Origin: Nitrospirota bacterium
GTDB lineage: Bacteria; Nitrospirota; 9FT-COMBO-42-15; HDB-SIOI813
Reading direction: 5' to 3'
Assembly (NCBI GenBank): GCA_023248365.1
Contig: JAHFER010000077.1
Coordinates: forward strand, 1 to 7,433
DNA: 7,433 nt
Shown here: positions 1-5,289 of the stretch, in pieces
Position numbering within the stretch: position 1 is the stretch's first letter
Layout: each line of letters starts with the position of its first letter
The notes under the pieces: model-generated
Told to the model about the DNA's origin: nothing
Databases searched by the model: none
Seen by the model: the letters and a program-made list of their open reading frames with translations, nothing else
Program-made: the position numbers and the translations under genes

Positions 1-312
1 TGGGCGGTACTTGCTGTGCTGTTCGTAATAGGCATTAGTGAAATTAGTATAAGGGCGCTCAATTCAAATACAGGTAGAGGTTTTATCTCTCTAAGTAATG
101 CAACCCTTTTTATTTGGGGATTATTGATGCTATCGTGGGGTTTTTATTCAATACTGAGTTATTTCTTTGAAACCAAGTGGAAAGGATTTTACGGCCTGAT
201 TTGGGTTTATAAGCATATAATCCCTCTCGGAGGGAAAATTAATGCTATCATATTTGGCATAATTGGAGTACTAACAGGTACTGTATCTCTATTATGGATA
301 ATGACACATTAG
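1..312 (+). CDS. Unrecognised membrane protein, 3' part (5' end outside the window)
   Basis: The frame is open from base 1 and ends with TAG at 310-312. A GTG at 16 is only the first start-like codon inside the window; the reading continues upstream of it as W-A-V-L-A, so the gene is probably truncated by the window edge. Three hydrophobic stretches are visible, counting from that GTG: the very N-terminal residues, roughly residues 28-50 (rich in L, W, F and S) and roughly 76-95 (rich in I, G, L and V). A charged, aromatic loop (ETKWKGFYG) lies between the last two. This fits a small multi-pass inner-membrane protein. I do not recognise the family. The gene converges on the BlaI-type repressor and overlaps its last 4 bases, leaving no room for a separate terminator. 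Confidence 0.6.
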   Translation, partial: WAVLAVLFVIGISEISIRALNSNTGRGFISLSNATLFIWGLLMLSWGFYSILSYFFETKWKGFYGLIWVYKHIIPLGGKINAIIFGIIGVLTGTVSLLWIMTH

Positions 313-740
313 GCTCTGGATGACCTCTTCTTTTCCTCTATAAACCTTGTCAAGCTCTCGAGATGCTCAGGATTAGTTTTGTAAAGTATGTCAACAAAAG
401 AAGATGCAACAGAACCCGACGATATATCAAATATACCCTGCAATACCTCCTGAGACACATGTCTTACAAAGTCATCCCTCGACATAGTCGCAGTATAAAC
501 AAACAGCTTATCATGTTTCATCCTCTTAATTAAGCCTTTCTTCATCAACCTGTCCATAACTGTGAGAACTGTGGTAAATGCAAGGTTCTTCTCTTTTCCT
601 ACCTCCTCAAATATCTCACGGCCAGTCGCCTCATCCTTATTCCATATAACATCCATAACAGCCTTCTCAATGTCTCCAAGCACCCTTCCAAGCCCTGTTC
701 TGTGCGGTTTAAAAGTCTGCATAAGACGTTTCTTCACCAT
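309..740 (-). CDS. BlaI/MecI/CopY-family transcriptional repressor
   Basis: A 143-residue winged-helix repressor of the Penicillinase_R family, which binds operator dyads as a dimer. Residues 18-80 carry the family pattern: LGDIEKAVMDVIW (helix 1), ATGREIFEEV (helix 2), AFTTVLTVMDRLMKKGLI (recognition helix, about 54-71) and a wing around KRMKHDKLFVY. The C-terminal helices (about 86-137) would form the dimerisation region. ATG at 740 is preferred because AAGGGG lies 8 bases upstream; a GTG at 749 in the same frame would sit directly on that ribosome site. Characterised BlaI/MecI proteins are released by proteolysis triggered by a BlaR1/MecR1 (M56) sensor, and CopY-type ones by metal. No sensor gene is visible here, because the neighbours are an exported protein upstream and a convergent membrane gene downstream. 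The target is therefore unknown. A dyad-overlapped promoter just upstream suggests autoregulation. Confidence 0.9.
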   Translation of the reverse strand: MVKKRLMQTFKPHRTGLGRVLGDIEKAVMDVIWNKDEATGREIFEEVGKEKNLAFTTVLTVMDRLMKKGLIKRMKHDKLFVYTATMSRDDFVRHVSQEVLQGIFDISSGSVASSFVDILYKTNPEHLESLTRFIEEKKRSSRA

Positions 741-745
741 GGTAA

Positions 746-787
746 TCACCCCTTACCTATTACTCATCACACATTACACATTATCTG
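746..787. repeat. Degenerate heptanucleotide tandem repeat (6 units)
   Basis: Read in steps of seven on the + strand, the sequence is tcacccc, ttaccta, ttactca, tcacaca, ttacaca, ttatctg. The units keep a T-Y-A-C-N-C-A-like pattern in constant register. On the minus strand the tract forms the 5' leader of the BlaI-type gene, and its last unit supplies the GGGGTGA of the ribosome-binding site. It resembles the short tandemly repeated heptamers known from cyanobacteria and some other genomes. Identity with those families is inferred from style only. Confidence 0.6.
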
Positions 788-793
788 TCATGA

Positions 794-828
794 GTGATAC
801 CACCAGTATCTTTCTACGTCAAGTAGAA
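794..828 (-). promoter_or_regulatory. Predicted promoter of the BlaI-type gene with two operator-like dyads
   Basis: On the minus strand, TTGACG (822-817) and TATCAC (799-794) are separated by 17 bases, as in a sigma70 promoter. Two perfect dyads overlap it: TTCTAC-N5-GTAGAA (812-828) covers the -35 box, and GATAC-N5-GTATC (796-810) covers the spacer and -10 box. Both contain TAC-N5-GTA, and their centres are 17 bases apart. BlaI/MecI operators are typically short dyads with TAC/GTA-type half-sites overlapping their own promoter, so autorepression is a reasonable inference. Transcription would begin near 787, leaving a leader of about 45 bases that contains the heptad tract. Confidence 0.5.
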
Positions 829-831
829 TGG

Positions 832-1605
832 TTACTGATTTACCTGAACCATAACTGCCCTCCCGCCTGTAAAGGTAACTTCTACAATATCACCAACCTT
901 AAATTTATCTATCTGAACCATATCTCCCTTTCGCATCAAAGGAATCCCATTGTATGCCACAAAACTCACCTTACCCAAAGCAGAATCTTTAACAGTAATC
1001 AGACGCAGAGAATTTTCAATATTTAAGATTGGCCCGCGGAGATTTCCGTCACCACGTTCATCACCATTGTAGAGTCCTGAAAGATCAACATTCCGTACAG
1101 GGTTCCCATCTTCAGGAGGTTTCCCGGCTGTCCTGAAACTTACCTCCCCCCCGATTCTGCGGCAGTGTATCACCTTGTCATTTCTGAGGGTAAGATAAAG
1201 ATAAGTCCACACACGGTAATGTGTTCCAGGCTCCAGAGGAGCTTCTGTAGTAATTATTTCTTTCCCAGCATCATCCCACTTAACAGTTCCTCCTATCCCC
1301 CATTCTGTGGTTAACAAAGTCCCCATCCCATATCTCCCTCCCGCAATGTTTATTGAATCGAGTGCCGGCTTCAGATCTCGCAGTCCATTGGTAAGATAGT
1401 TTAAGACCGCATTATCCCAGTTAAACACAATCGGAACATCAACAGGATTTCCTGTAGACCCATTTGCCGGAATGGAAGAGGTAATCTTAATAACAGGGGG
1501 GCATTTAATCGAGTCTATTGAATCCTCCCCATGAGCAGTATTCAGCAACAAAATACTGCATAAACTAACACTCAGAACAAACAATATTTTTCTTAGTAGT
1601 TTCAT
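832..1605 (-). CDS. Exported protein with Ig-like region and small C-terminal beta domain
   Basis: The protein has 257 residues. Residues 1-26 form a classic signal peptide: basic MKLLRK, a hydrophobic core, then a likely signal peptidase I site after A-H-G. Residues about 38-160 resemble a bacterial Ig-like domain (SbsA/Big_5 style). They open with SSIPANGSTGNPVDVPIVFNW, and after an insertion end with LEPGTHYRVWTY and EVSFRTAG, the usual closing strands. An acidic, glycine-rich linker (about 161-192) precedes a C-terminal unit (about 193-257) with GKVSFVAYNG and KFKVGDIVEVTF...GRAVMVQV, which looks like a small OB-like beta barrel. Cysteines 35 and 148 could form a disulfide. The specific function is unknown; a periplasmic or cell-surface role is inferred. 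Its ATG at 1605 lacks a clear ribosome site but sits just after a strong -10 box. The BlaI-type gene lies 91 bases downstream behind its own predicted promoter. Confidence 0.75.
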   Translation of the reverse strand: MKLLRKILFVLSVSLCSILLLNTAHGEDSIDSIKCPPVIKITSSIPANGSTGNPVDVPIVFNWDNAVLNYLTNGLRDLKPALDSINIAGGRYGMGTLLTTEWGIGGTVKWDDAGKEIITTEAPLEPGTHYRVWTYLYLTLRNDKVIHCRRIGGEVSFRTAGKPPEDGNPVRNVDLSGLYNGDERGDGNLRGPILNIENSLRLITVKDSALGKVSFVAYNGIPLMRKGDMVQIDKFKVGDIVEVTFTGGRAVMVQVNQ

Positions 1606-1640
1606 GTTATAATTATATATCTTTTAGAAAGCATCCTCAA
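1606..1640 (-). promoter_or_regulatory. Strong sigma70-like promoter immediately before the exported-protein ATG
   Basis: On the minus strand TTGAGG (1640-1635) is followed after exactly 17 bases by a perfect TATAAT (1617-1612). Only six bases (TATAAC) then precede the ATG at 1605. A start site 6-8 bases after the -10 box would fall on or next to the A of the ATG, so the transcript should be leaderless or nearly so. No Shine-Dalgarno sequence is visible between the -10 box and the ATG, which is consistent with this reading. Confidence 0.55.
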
Positions 1641-1675
1641 GATATTAAAATATTAAAAAAGAAAGGAAACACATA

Positions 1676-2005
1676 ATGGATATAAAAGACATAAGGAACG
1701 CAGCAGAATTTTCTTCTGAGAAGATGAAGAAGATAAATCTGTTTCAAACTGAACTTGTACTATGTGATGTCTACGCGCTTGAGCCAGGCCAGGGGCAGAA
1801 GCCTCATACTCATCATGATTCAGACAAAATCTACATGGTCATTAGCGGAAAGGCAACTGTAAAAATCGGAGGAGAAGAACAGACCCTCGGCGAGAACCAG
1901 ATTGTAATTGCACCCTCAGGTCAGGAACATGGTATATCAAACCCGGGCCCGGAAAGACTGTCCGTTCTTGTTTTTATGGCGCCGGTACATATACACAAAC
2001 ATTAA
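1676..2005 (+). CDS. Small single-domain cupin protein
   Basis: A 109-residue cupin, the usual size of a single conserved beta-barrel domain. Motif 1 is at about 38-58 (GQGQKPHTHHDSDKIYMVISG): His44 and His46 occupy the metal-ligand positions, with His47 and Asp50 nearby where the family normally has Glu. Motif 2 is at about 72-89 (GENQIVIAPSGQEHGISN), with Pro80, Gly82 and the ligand His85. The C-terminus ends HIHKH, adding three histidines that might bind metal. Small cupins can be dioxygenases, isomerases or ligand sensors, so the substrate cannot be told. Start choice: AAAGGA at 1662-1667 lies 8 bases before the ATG. The gene is divergent from the exported-protein gene across a 70-base AT-rich gap, and nothing shows that they work together. 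Confidence 0.88.
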   Translation: MDIKDIRNAAEFSSEKMKKINLFQTELVLCDVYALEPGQGQKPHTHHDSDKIYMVISGKATVKIGGEEQTLGENQIVIAPSGQEHGISNPGPERLSVLVFMAPVHIHKH

Positions 2006-2019
2006 CTCTAAGATAATCC

Positions 2020-2146
2020 GGTTGATGCTCAAAAATGCCCAGGTGCAAGGAAGGACAAGGGTTCAAGCCGAGGCGTACTTTTTTGTACGTTGAGGTGTAG
2101 AACCCGAAGTCCTGACGCCGCAAATGGGCGTTTTTCAGCATCAACC
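2020..2146. repeat. Palindromic intergenic repeat, element A (127 bases)
   Basis: The outer 22-base arms, 2020-2041 and 2125-2146, are inverted copies agreeing at 20 of 22 positions (both begin GGTTGATGCT read inward). Pairing continues inside: AGGAC (2052-2056) with GTCCT (2109-2113), GGGTTC (2059-2064) with GAACCC (2100-2105), and an apical CGTAC/GTACG around a T6 loop (2074-2089). The whole element could fold into one long imperfect hairpin. Internal blocks at 2039-2050, 2070-2081 and 2115-2128 recur in element B. There is no coding content. It lies between the cupin stop and the ribosome site of the zinc-ribbon gene. Confidence 0.85.
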
Positions 2147-2161
2147 AACAAAGGAGGTTTT

Positions 2162-2362
2162 ATGGCAGCAAAAATGATTGATTGCCCATCATGTCATCAT
2201 CACGGGATAGGCATAGTTTTTTCACCAGGTTCACCCATGATGGAAGGCTTGCTCTGGCTTCTGATTTTTCCGGGGATAATGTACACAATATGGCGCAGGT
2301 CAAACAGGAGGGTCATATGTCCCAACTGCAGTACTGAGTTTATGCTCCCCTCAATATTCTGA
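2162..2362 (+). CDS. Small zinc-ribbon-like membrane protein
   Basis: A 66-residue protein. CPSC (Cys8, Cys11) and CPNC (Cys53, Cys56) form two treble-clef or zinc-ribbon knuckles. Between them lies one hydrophobic segment (about 28-44, MEGLLWLLIFPGIMYTIW), followed by basic RRSNRR, which should keep that side in the cytoplasm. The four cysteines straddle the membrane segment, so either the helix is a short hairpin or the knuckles bind separately. The ATG at 2162 is chosen because AAGGAGG (2151-2157) lies 4 bases upstream; a longer reading from 2090 would start inside element A and ignore that site. Function is unknown. The gene stands alone between repeat A and a terminator hairpin. Confidence 0.72.
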   Translation: MAAKMIDCPSCHHHGIGIVFSPGSPMMEGLLWLLIFPGIMYTIWRRSNRRVICPNCSTEFMLPSIF

Positions 2363-2470
2363 TATTACCTGTGGTATTCCTGCAAGCTTTTTTAATGTTA
2401 CCTTAATGTTGGATATATATACTTAACTCAAGATTAAGAAAAAAAGTCACAAACCATCCTCCTTTCCTAA

Positions 2471-2515
2471 ACCCTCATCAGGTCCTATTAAACCTGATGA
2501 GGGTCCCTCTATTTT
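2471..2515 (+). terminator. Hairpin terminator after the zinc-ribbon gene
   Basis: ACCCTCATCAGGT (2471-2483) and ACCTGATGAGGGT (2492-2504) pair perfectly over 13 bases around an 8-base loop. The tail that follows, CCCTCTATTTT, is only moderately U-rich, so termination may be imperfect. It lies 108 bases after the stop codon of the small membrane protein, and no gene was seen in between, only AT-rich sequence. The stem is not part of element B, which begins at 2516. Confidence 0.6.
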
Positions 2516-2643
2516 GACGGCTTTGTAAAAAGCCCCATCTGCGGCGTTGCGCTGCATCCTTCGTCATTGCGGCGTAGCAACAAAGTACGCCTCATTCCTC
2601 AGGATTTGCGCGCCTTGCACCTGGAACTTTTTACAAAGCCGTC
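2516..2643. repeat. Palindromic intergenic repeat, element B (128 bases)
   Basis: The 17-base ends GACGGCTTTGTAAAAAG (2516-2532) and its exact inverse (2627-2643) form perfect terminal inverted repeats. Read on the minus strand the interior carries CCAGGTGCAAGG (2624-2613), GAGGCGTACTTT (2593-2582) and an ACGCCGCAGATGGG block (2547-2534). These appear in the same order in element A on the + strand. The terminal arms of A and B are unrelated in sequence although the length is nearly equal. No transposase or open frame is associated, so this is a non-autonomous palindromic repeat. Confidence 0.85.
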
Positions 2644-2678
2644 CGCTCAACTACGTTTCCAGAGGTAAGCTCAGCGTA

Positions 2679-2899
2679 TTATTCGCTTTCTTTTCGAATC
2701 AGGATCTTATATGTTTCATCAGGAAGTTTCTCAACGCCAATTATCTTTCGACCTTCAGCCTTAACGCTACGGGGGACATTCCTCATAGGCTATCCATCAT
2801 CAAGAAACATCTCCAGCACCTGCCCCATTTCCATGTCCTCAAGTTTCAGCTTTGTCTGGACTGGATTTCAACAGGAACCCTCACAATATTGAAGTTTGA
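2679..2899 (-). pseudogene. Decayed TusA/SirA-like sulfur carrier gene
   Basis: The minus strand reads, up to a TAA at 2681-2679, KLKLEDMEMGQVLEMFLDDG, then a TAG stop, then PMRNVPRSVKAEGRKIIG and VEKLPDETYKILIRKESE. This matches the central and C-terminal part of TusA-family proteins, which carry a CPxN/CPxP cysteine and relay sulfur or take part in redox reactions. The TAG stands where the family has Glu or Asp in DDGEP. Further upstream the same frame has a TGA, and neighbouring frames give fragments such as RVPVEIQ, as if the LRGVPCPVNFVKTK segment had suffered small deletions. The catalytic Cys-Pro and any start codon are missing. The gene is therefore inactive. It lies antisense to, and just upstream of, the rubredoxin operon. 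Confidence 0.72.
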
Positions 2900-2917
2900 A
2901 GATGATTAATATAAGAT
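2889..2917 (+). promoter_or_regulatory. Possible promoter of the rubredoxin operon
   Basis: TTGAAG (2889-2894) is followed after 17 bases by TAAGAT (2912-2917); an overlapping TATAAG (2910-2915) gives a 15-base alternative. The leader to the rubredoxin ATG would be about 25 bases and contains its ribosome site. The match is only moderate, and the region overlaps the decayed start of the tusA-like pseudogene. I saw no clear inverted repeat that would mark a NorR, Fnr or NsrR site. Confidence 0.3.
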
Positions 2918-2947
2918 AGAAAGATAAACAAAATTCAGGAGAAGAAA

Positions 2948-3109
2948 ATGAAAAGGTATGTATGTACGGTATGTGATTATATCTATGACCCGGAAATGGG
3001 TGACCCTGGTTCCGGCATAGAGCCGGGAACACCGTTTGATAAACTGCCGGATGACTGGGTATGCCCGGACTGCGGGGCAGAAAAGGAATTGTTTGAGGAG
3101 GAGGTGTAA
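2948..3109 (+). CDS. Rubredoxin
   Basis: A complete 53-residue rubredoxin, the standard length. It starts MKRYVCTVCDYIYDPEMG and has both CxxC knuckles: Cys6 and Cys9 (CTVC) and Cys39 and Cys42 (CPDC). These four cysteines bind one iron. The conserved aromatics Tyr4, Tyr11, Tyr13, Phe30 and Trp37 are in place, as are GTPFDKLPDDWVCPDCG and the acidic tail. It acts as a cytoplasmic one-electron carrier. AGGAG (2937-2941) lies 6 bases before the ATG. The flavodiiron protein gene starts 2 bases after the stop, and its ribosome site is inside the last rubredoxin codons, so the two are co-translated. Rubredoxin is the known electron donor to flavodiiron proteins, which makes its role here clear. 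Confidence 0.97.
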   Translation: MKRYVCTVCDYIYDPEMGDPGSGIEPGTPFDKLPDDWVCPDCGAEKELFEEEV

Positions 3110-3111
3110 AG

Positions 3112-4296
3112 ATGGCAGTCAGAGAACTAAAACCCGGTGTGTATGCTGTAGGCTCTATAGACTGGCACAGGAGACTGTTTGATGAACTCATCCCTCTGCC
3201 GCATGGAACGAGCTATAACTCATACCTGATAAAGGGGAGTGAGAAAACAGTTCTTGTGGACACCGTTGACCCTGCCAGGGAAGTAGAGCTTCTTACAAAT
3301 CTTCAGAAGGCAGAGGTAAAAAAGATAGATTACATTATCGCGAATCATGCGGAACAGGACCATTCAGGTACCATACCTAAAATACTTGAGCTTCACCCGG
3401 ATGCCCTGATCGTAACTAACCAGAAATGCAGGGAGATGCTGAAAGACCTCCTTTGCATTAATGATGAAAAGTTTTTGACTGTAACAGACAGGTCAACCAT
3501 TTCCCTGGGAGACAGGACTTTAGAGTTTATCCTCGCCCCCTGGGTACACTGGCCTGAGACAATGTTTACATACAGCAGGGAGGATAAGATACTCTTTTCC
3601 GGCGACTTCCTTGGATCCCACTTTGCATCAAGCAGCCTCTTTGCAAATAATGAGGCAAAGGTATATGAAGGGGCAAAGAGGTATTATGCAGAGATCATGA
3701 TGCCCTTCCGGAAAATCATTAACAGGCATCTGGAAATAATAAAGGGGTTGGATGTTGATATGATTGCACCAACTCATGGTCCTGTATATGAAGACCCTGA
3801 AGCCATTTTGAATATGTGCAGGGATTGGGTTTCTGATAATGTAAAAAACAAAGCCGTTATAATATATGTCTCAATGCATGGCAGTACAGAAAAGATGGTC
3901 AACCACCTCATAGATGCATTAATTGAAAGAGGAATAGCAGTAAAGCCTTTCAATCTTACAGGTACAGACCTTGGAGAACTGGCCATATCCCTGATAGACC
4001 CTGCTACTATTGTAATCGCCTCTCCTACAGTGCTTGTGGGAGCTCATCCGGAGGCCGCCTATGCAGTCTCTCTTGTAAATGCCCTGAGGCCAAAATTAAA
4101 ATTCGCCGCCATAATTGGCTCCTACGGCTGGGCCGGCAAGATGGTAGAACAGATTACCGGTATGCTCAGTTCCCTGAAACTTGAGATGCTTGAGCCGTTA
4201 TTAGTAAAAGGACATCCCAAAGAAACCGATTTTCAGGCAATAGACCGCCTGGCAGATGAGATACTAACAAAACATAAAAATGCTGGGTTGTGCTAA
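3112..4296 (+). CDS. Flavodiiron protein (FprA-type A-type flavoprotein, O2/NO reductase)
   Basis: A 394-residue protein of standard length. The N-terminal metallo-beta-lactamase-like domain (about 1-245) has a complete diiron site: His79, Glu81, Asp83 and His84 in HAEQDHSG, His146 in VHWPETM, Asp165 in SGDFLGSHF and His222 in THGPVYE. The C-terminal flavodoxin domain (about 247-390) binds FMN through the phosphate loop VSMHGSTEKM, with SPTVLVGAHPE and GSYGWAG forming the rest of the pocket; His replaces the more common Tyr in SMYGST. Such enzymes take electrons from rubredoxin and reduce O2 to water and/or NO to N2O in the cytoplasm of anaerobes. The preference between O2 and NO cannot be read from sequence. 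There is no fused rubredoxin or flavin reductase domain; the separate rubredoxin is encoded just upstream. The ATG follows GGAGGTG by 5 bases. Confidence 0.96.
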   Translation: MAVRELKPGVYAVGSIDWHRRLFDELIPLPHGTSYNSYLIKGSEKTVLVDTVDPAREVELLTNLQKAEVKKIDYIIANHAEQDHSGTIPKILELHPDALIVTNQKCREMLKDLLCINDEKFLTVTDRSTISLGDRTLEFILAPWVHWPETMFTYSREDKILFSGDFLGSHFASSSLFANNEAKVYEGAKRYYAEIMMPFRKIINRHLEIIKGLDVDMIAPTHGPVYEDPEAILNMCRDWVSDNVKNKAVIIYVSMHGSTEKMVNHLIDALIERGIAVKPFNLTGTDLGELAISLIDPATIVIASPTVLVGAHPEAAYAVSLVNALRPKLKFAAIIGSYGWAGKMVEQITGMLSSLKLEMLEPLLVKGHPKETDFQAIDRLADEILTKHKNAGLC

Positions 4297-4376
4297 ATTT
4301 CCAATGAAAAGAACAAAGAAACACTCATGAGCCTGCCGCTCACAAAGGATGATGAAACTGTATGATTATTTTAAGA

Positions 4377-4595
4377 TCAACCTCCAACAAAGTTCAATGC
4401 CTCCAGAAATTTTCTGTACTCTCTATCGTCTACTTTTCCTTTAAGTATCTTTAACGGCTTCCTCCCGGTACTATTATCCACCATTGTCCTGAAATTGCTA
4501 TACCAGAGACACGCCTTCTCATAGGCGGCCTTAATTTCCGGGACATCAAAATAATCTTCCCATGGGATTTGATCATTGAACGGTGGAATATTCAA
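4377..4595 (-). CDS. Unrecognised small acidic/aromatic protein
   Basis: A frame of 72 residues from a TTG at 4595, with no ATG upstream before an in-frame TGA at 4610-4608. Its content looks like real protein: mixed amphipathic segments (PWEDYFDVPEIKAAYEKA, then REYRKFLEALNF) predicting helices, several aromatic residues, and codon use like the neighbours. No signal peptide, membrane segment or known motif is visible. A weak GGGCGGA precedes the TTG. It could be a genuine small gene or the C-terminal remnant of a longer one whose 5' part has been lost. It converges on the flavodiiron gene across about 80 bases without an obvious terminator. I do not recognise the family. Confidence 0.45.
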   Translation of the reverse strand: MNIPPFNDQIPWEDYFDVPEIKAAYEKACLWYSNFRTMVDNSTGRKPLKILKGKVDDREYRKFLEALNFVGG

Positions 4596-4763
4596 ATCCG
4601 CCCGTTCTCAAAATCTTACCTCTTCACAAGCAAAAAATTATTCAAAAAGAATCAACAACTTGAGGTATGATAGAGAGTTTGCCGTTCCATTGGTTGACAA
4701 ATCATCTAACAGAAGAAAGCACGTGTCCTCTTCCTTTATCAGTATAGAATGGATTAACTCAAT

Positions 4764-5261
4764 TTACTTCCCTGCTATCTTCTTTATCTCTGATAACAAT
4801 ACATCTTTAGGTGTAGATGAACCTCTGTAACGAATGATCCCATCCCCGTCAATTATAATTACTGTGGGCATAAATCTCTGGATATAAGCCTTGTTCACTG
4901 TCTCTGAAGGATCAATCATATACGGAAATGTTATCTTTGTCCGGAATTGTCCAAGATAGGCAAGGACATCTTCTTTTGTATCACCGGAAGTATTAACCCC
5001 AATAAAAACAGCCTTACTTGTACCATCATTTAACAACTTCTGCATCTCTGTTGCCTGATTCATGCAGGGATCGCATATATGAAAAAGCCCCAGAACTACT
5101 ACCGACCCTTTATACTGAGAAAGTGAAACCTTTTCTCCCTTAACAGATGTAAGGGAAAAATCCGGCGCCTTATCTCCAACCTTCGGGACTGCTGCATGAG
5201 AAATACCTGCACACAGAAAAATACTCAATAATAAAAACATCAAATAAGTTTTCTTAAACAT
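4764..5261 (-). CDS. Exported TlpA/ResA-like thioredoxin-fold protein
   Basis: A 165-residue protein. Residues 1-24 are a signal peptide (MFKKTY, then a hydrophobic core, likely cut after SHA-A), so it acts outside the cytoplasm. The mature part is an AhpC/TSA-Redoxin type thioredoxin fold: VGDKAPDFSLTSVKGEKVSL at about 28-47, a redox motif CDPC at 63-66 (Ile instead of the usual Trp before it), the central strand AVFIGVNTSGD and the cis-proline in FMPTVIIIDGDG (Pro132). TlpA/ResA proteins reduce disulfides in exported proteins, for example during cytochrome c maturation; the partner here is unknown. The ATG at 5261 is preceded by AGGGGGAG about 4 bases upstream. It lies about 60 bases downstream of rsmI across a G/C hairpin. 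Confidence 0.9.
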   Translation of the reverse strand: MFKKTYLMFLLLSIFLCAGISHAAVPKVGDKAPDFSLTSVKGEKVSLSQYKGSVVVLGLFHICDPCMNQATEMQKLLNDGTSKAVFIGVNTSGDTKEDVLAYLGQFRTKITFPYMIDPSETVNKAYIQRFMPTVIIIDGDGIIRYRGSSTPKDVLLSEIKKIAGK

Positions 5262-5289
5262 CTCACTCCCCCTTTAATTAATTACGTTC

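Noticed and set aside
562..1026. A 154-codon + strand open frame
   Set aside because: It is antisense to the BlaI-type gene and the exported-protein gene and passes through the promoter and heptad tract; both minus-strand proteins are convincingly real.
2020..2146. Element A as an intrinsic terminator for the cupin gene
   Set aside because: It can fold into a hairpin, but the T-run is in the apical loop and no T-run follows the outer stem; the related element B shows that this is a repeat.
2020..2643. An integron attC site or an insertion sequence with transposase
   Set aside because: Arms and blocks do not show the R/L box layout of attC (no convincing GTTRRRY core pair at the ends), and there is no recombinase or transposase frame between the repeats.
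2679..2899. Selenocysteine at the TGA of the TusA-like reading
   Set aside because: Selenoprotein relatives of this family exist, but here a second stop (TAG) lies further inside the same frame, the residues around the TGA do not line up with CPxN, and no start codon is available. Decay explains it better.
2547..2909. A 120-codon + strand open frame across element B and the following region
   Set aside because: It starts inside a palindromic repeat, has no ribosome site, and runs antisense to a clear TusA-like reading on the minus strand; it is a by-product of that pseudogene.
2868..3191. A 107-codon minus-strand open frame opposite rubredoxin
   Set aside because: It is antisense to rubredoxin and the start of the flavodiiron gene, is proline/serine-rich with low complexity, and has no family resemblance.
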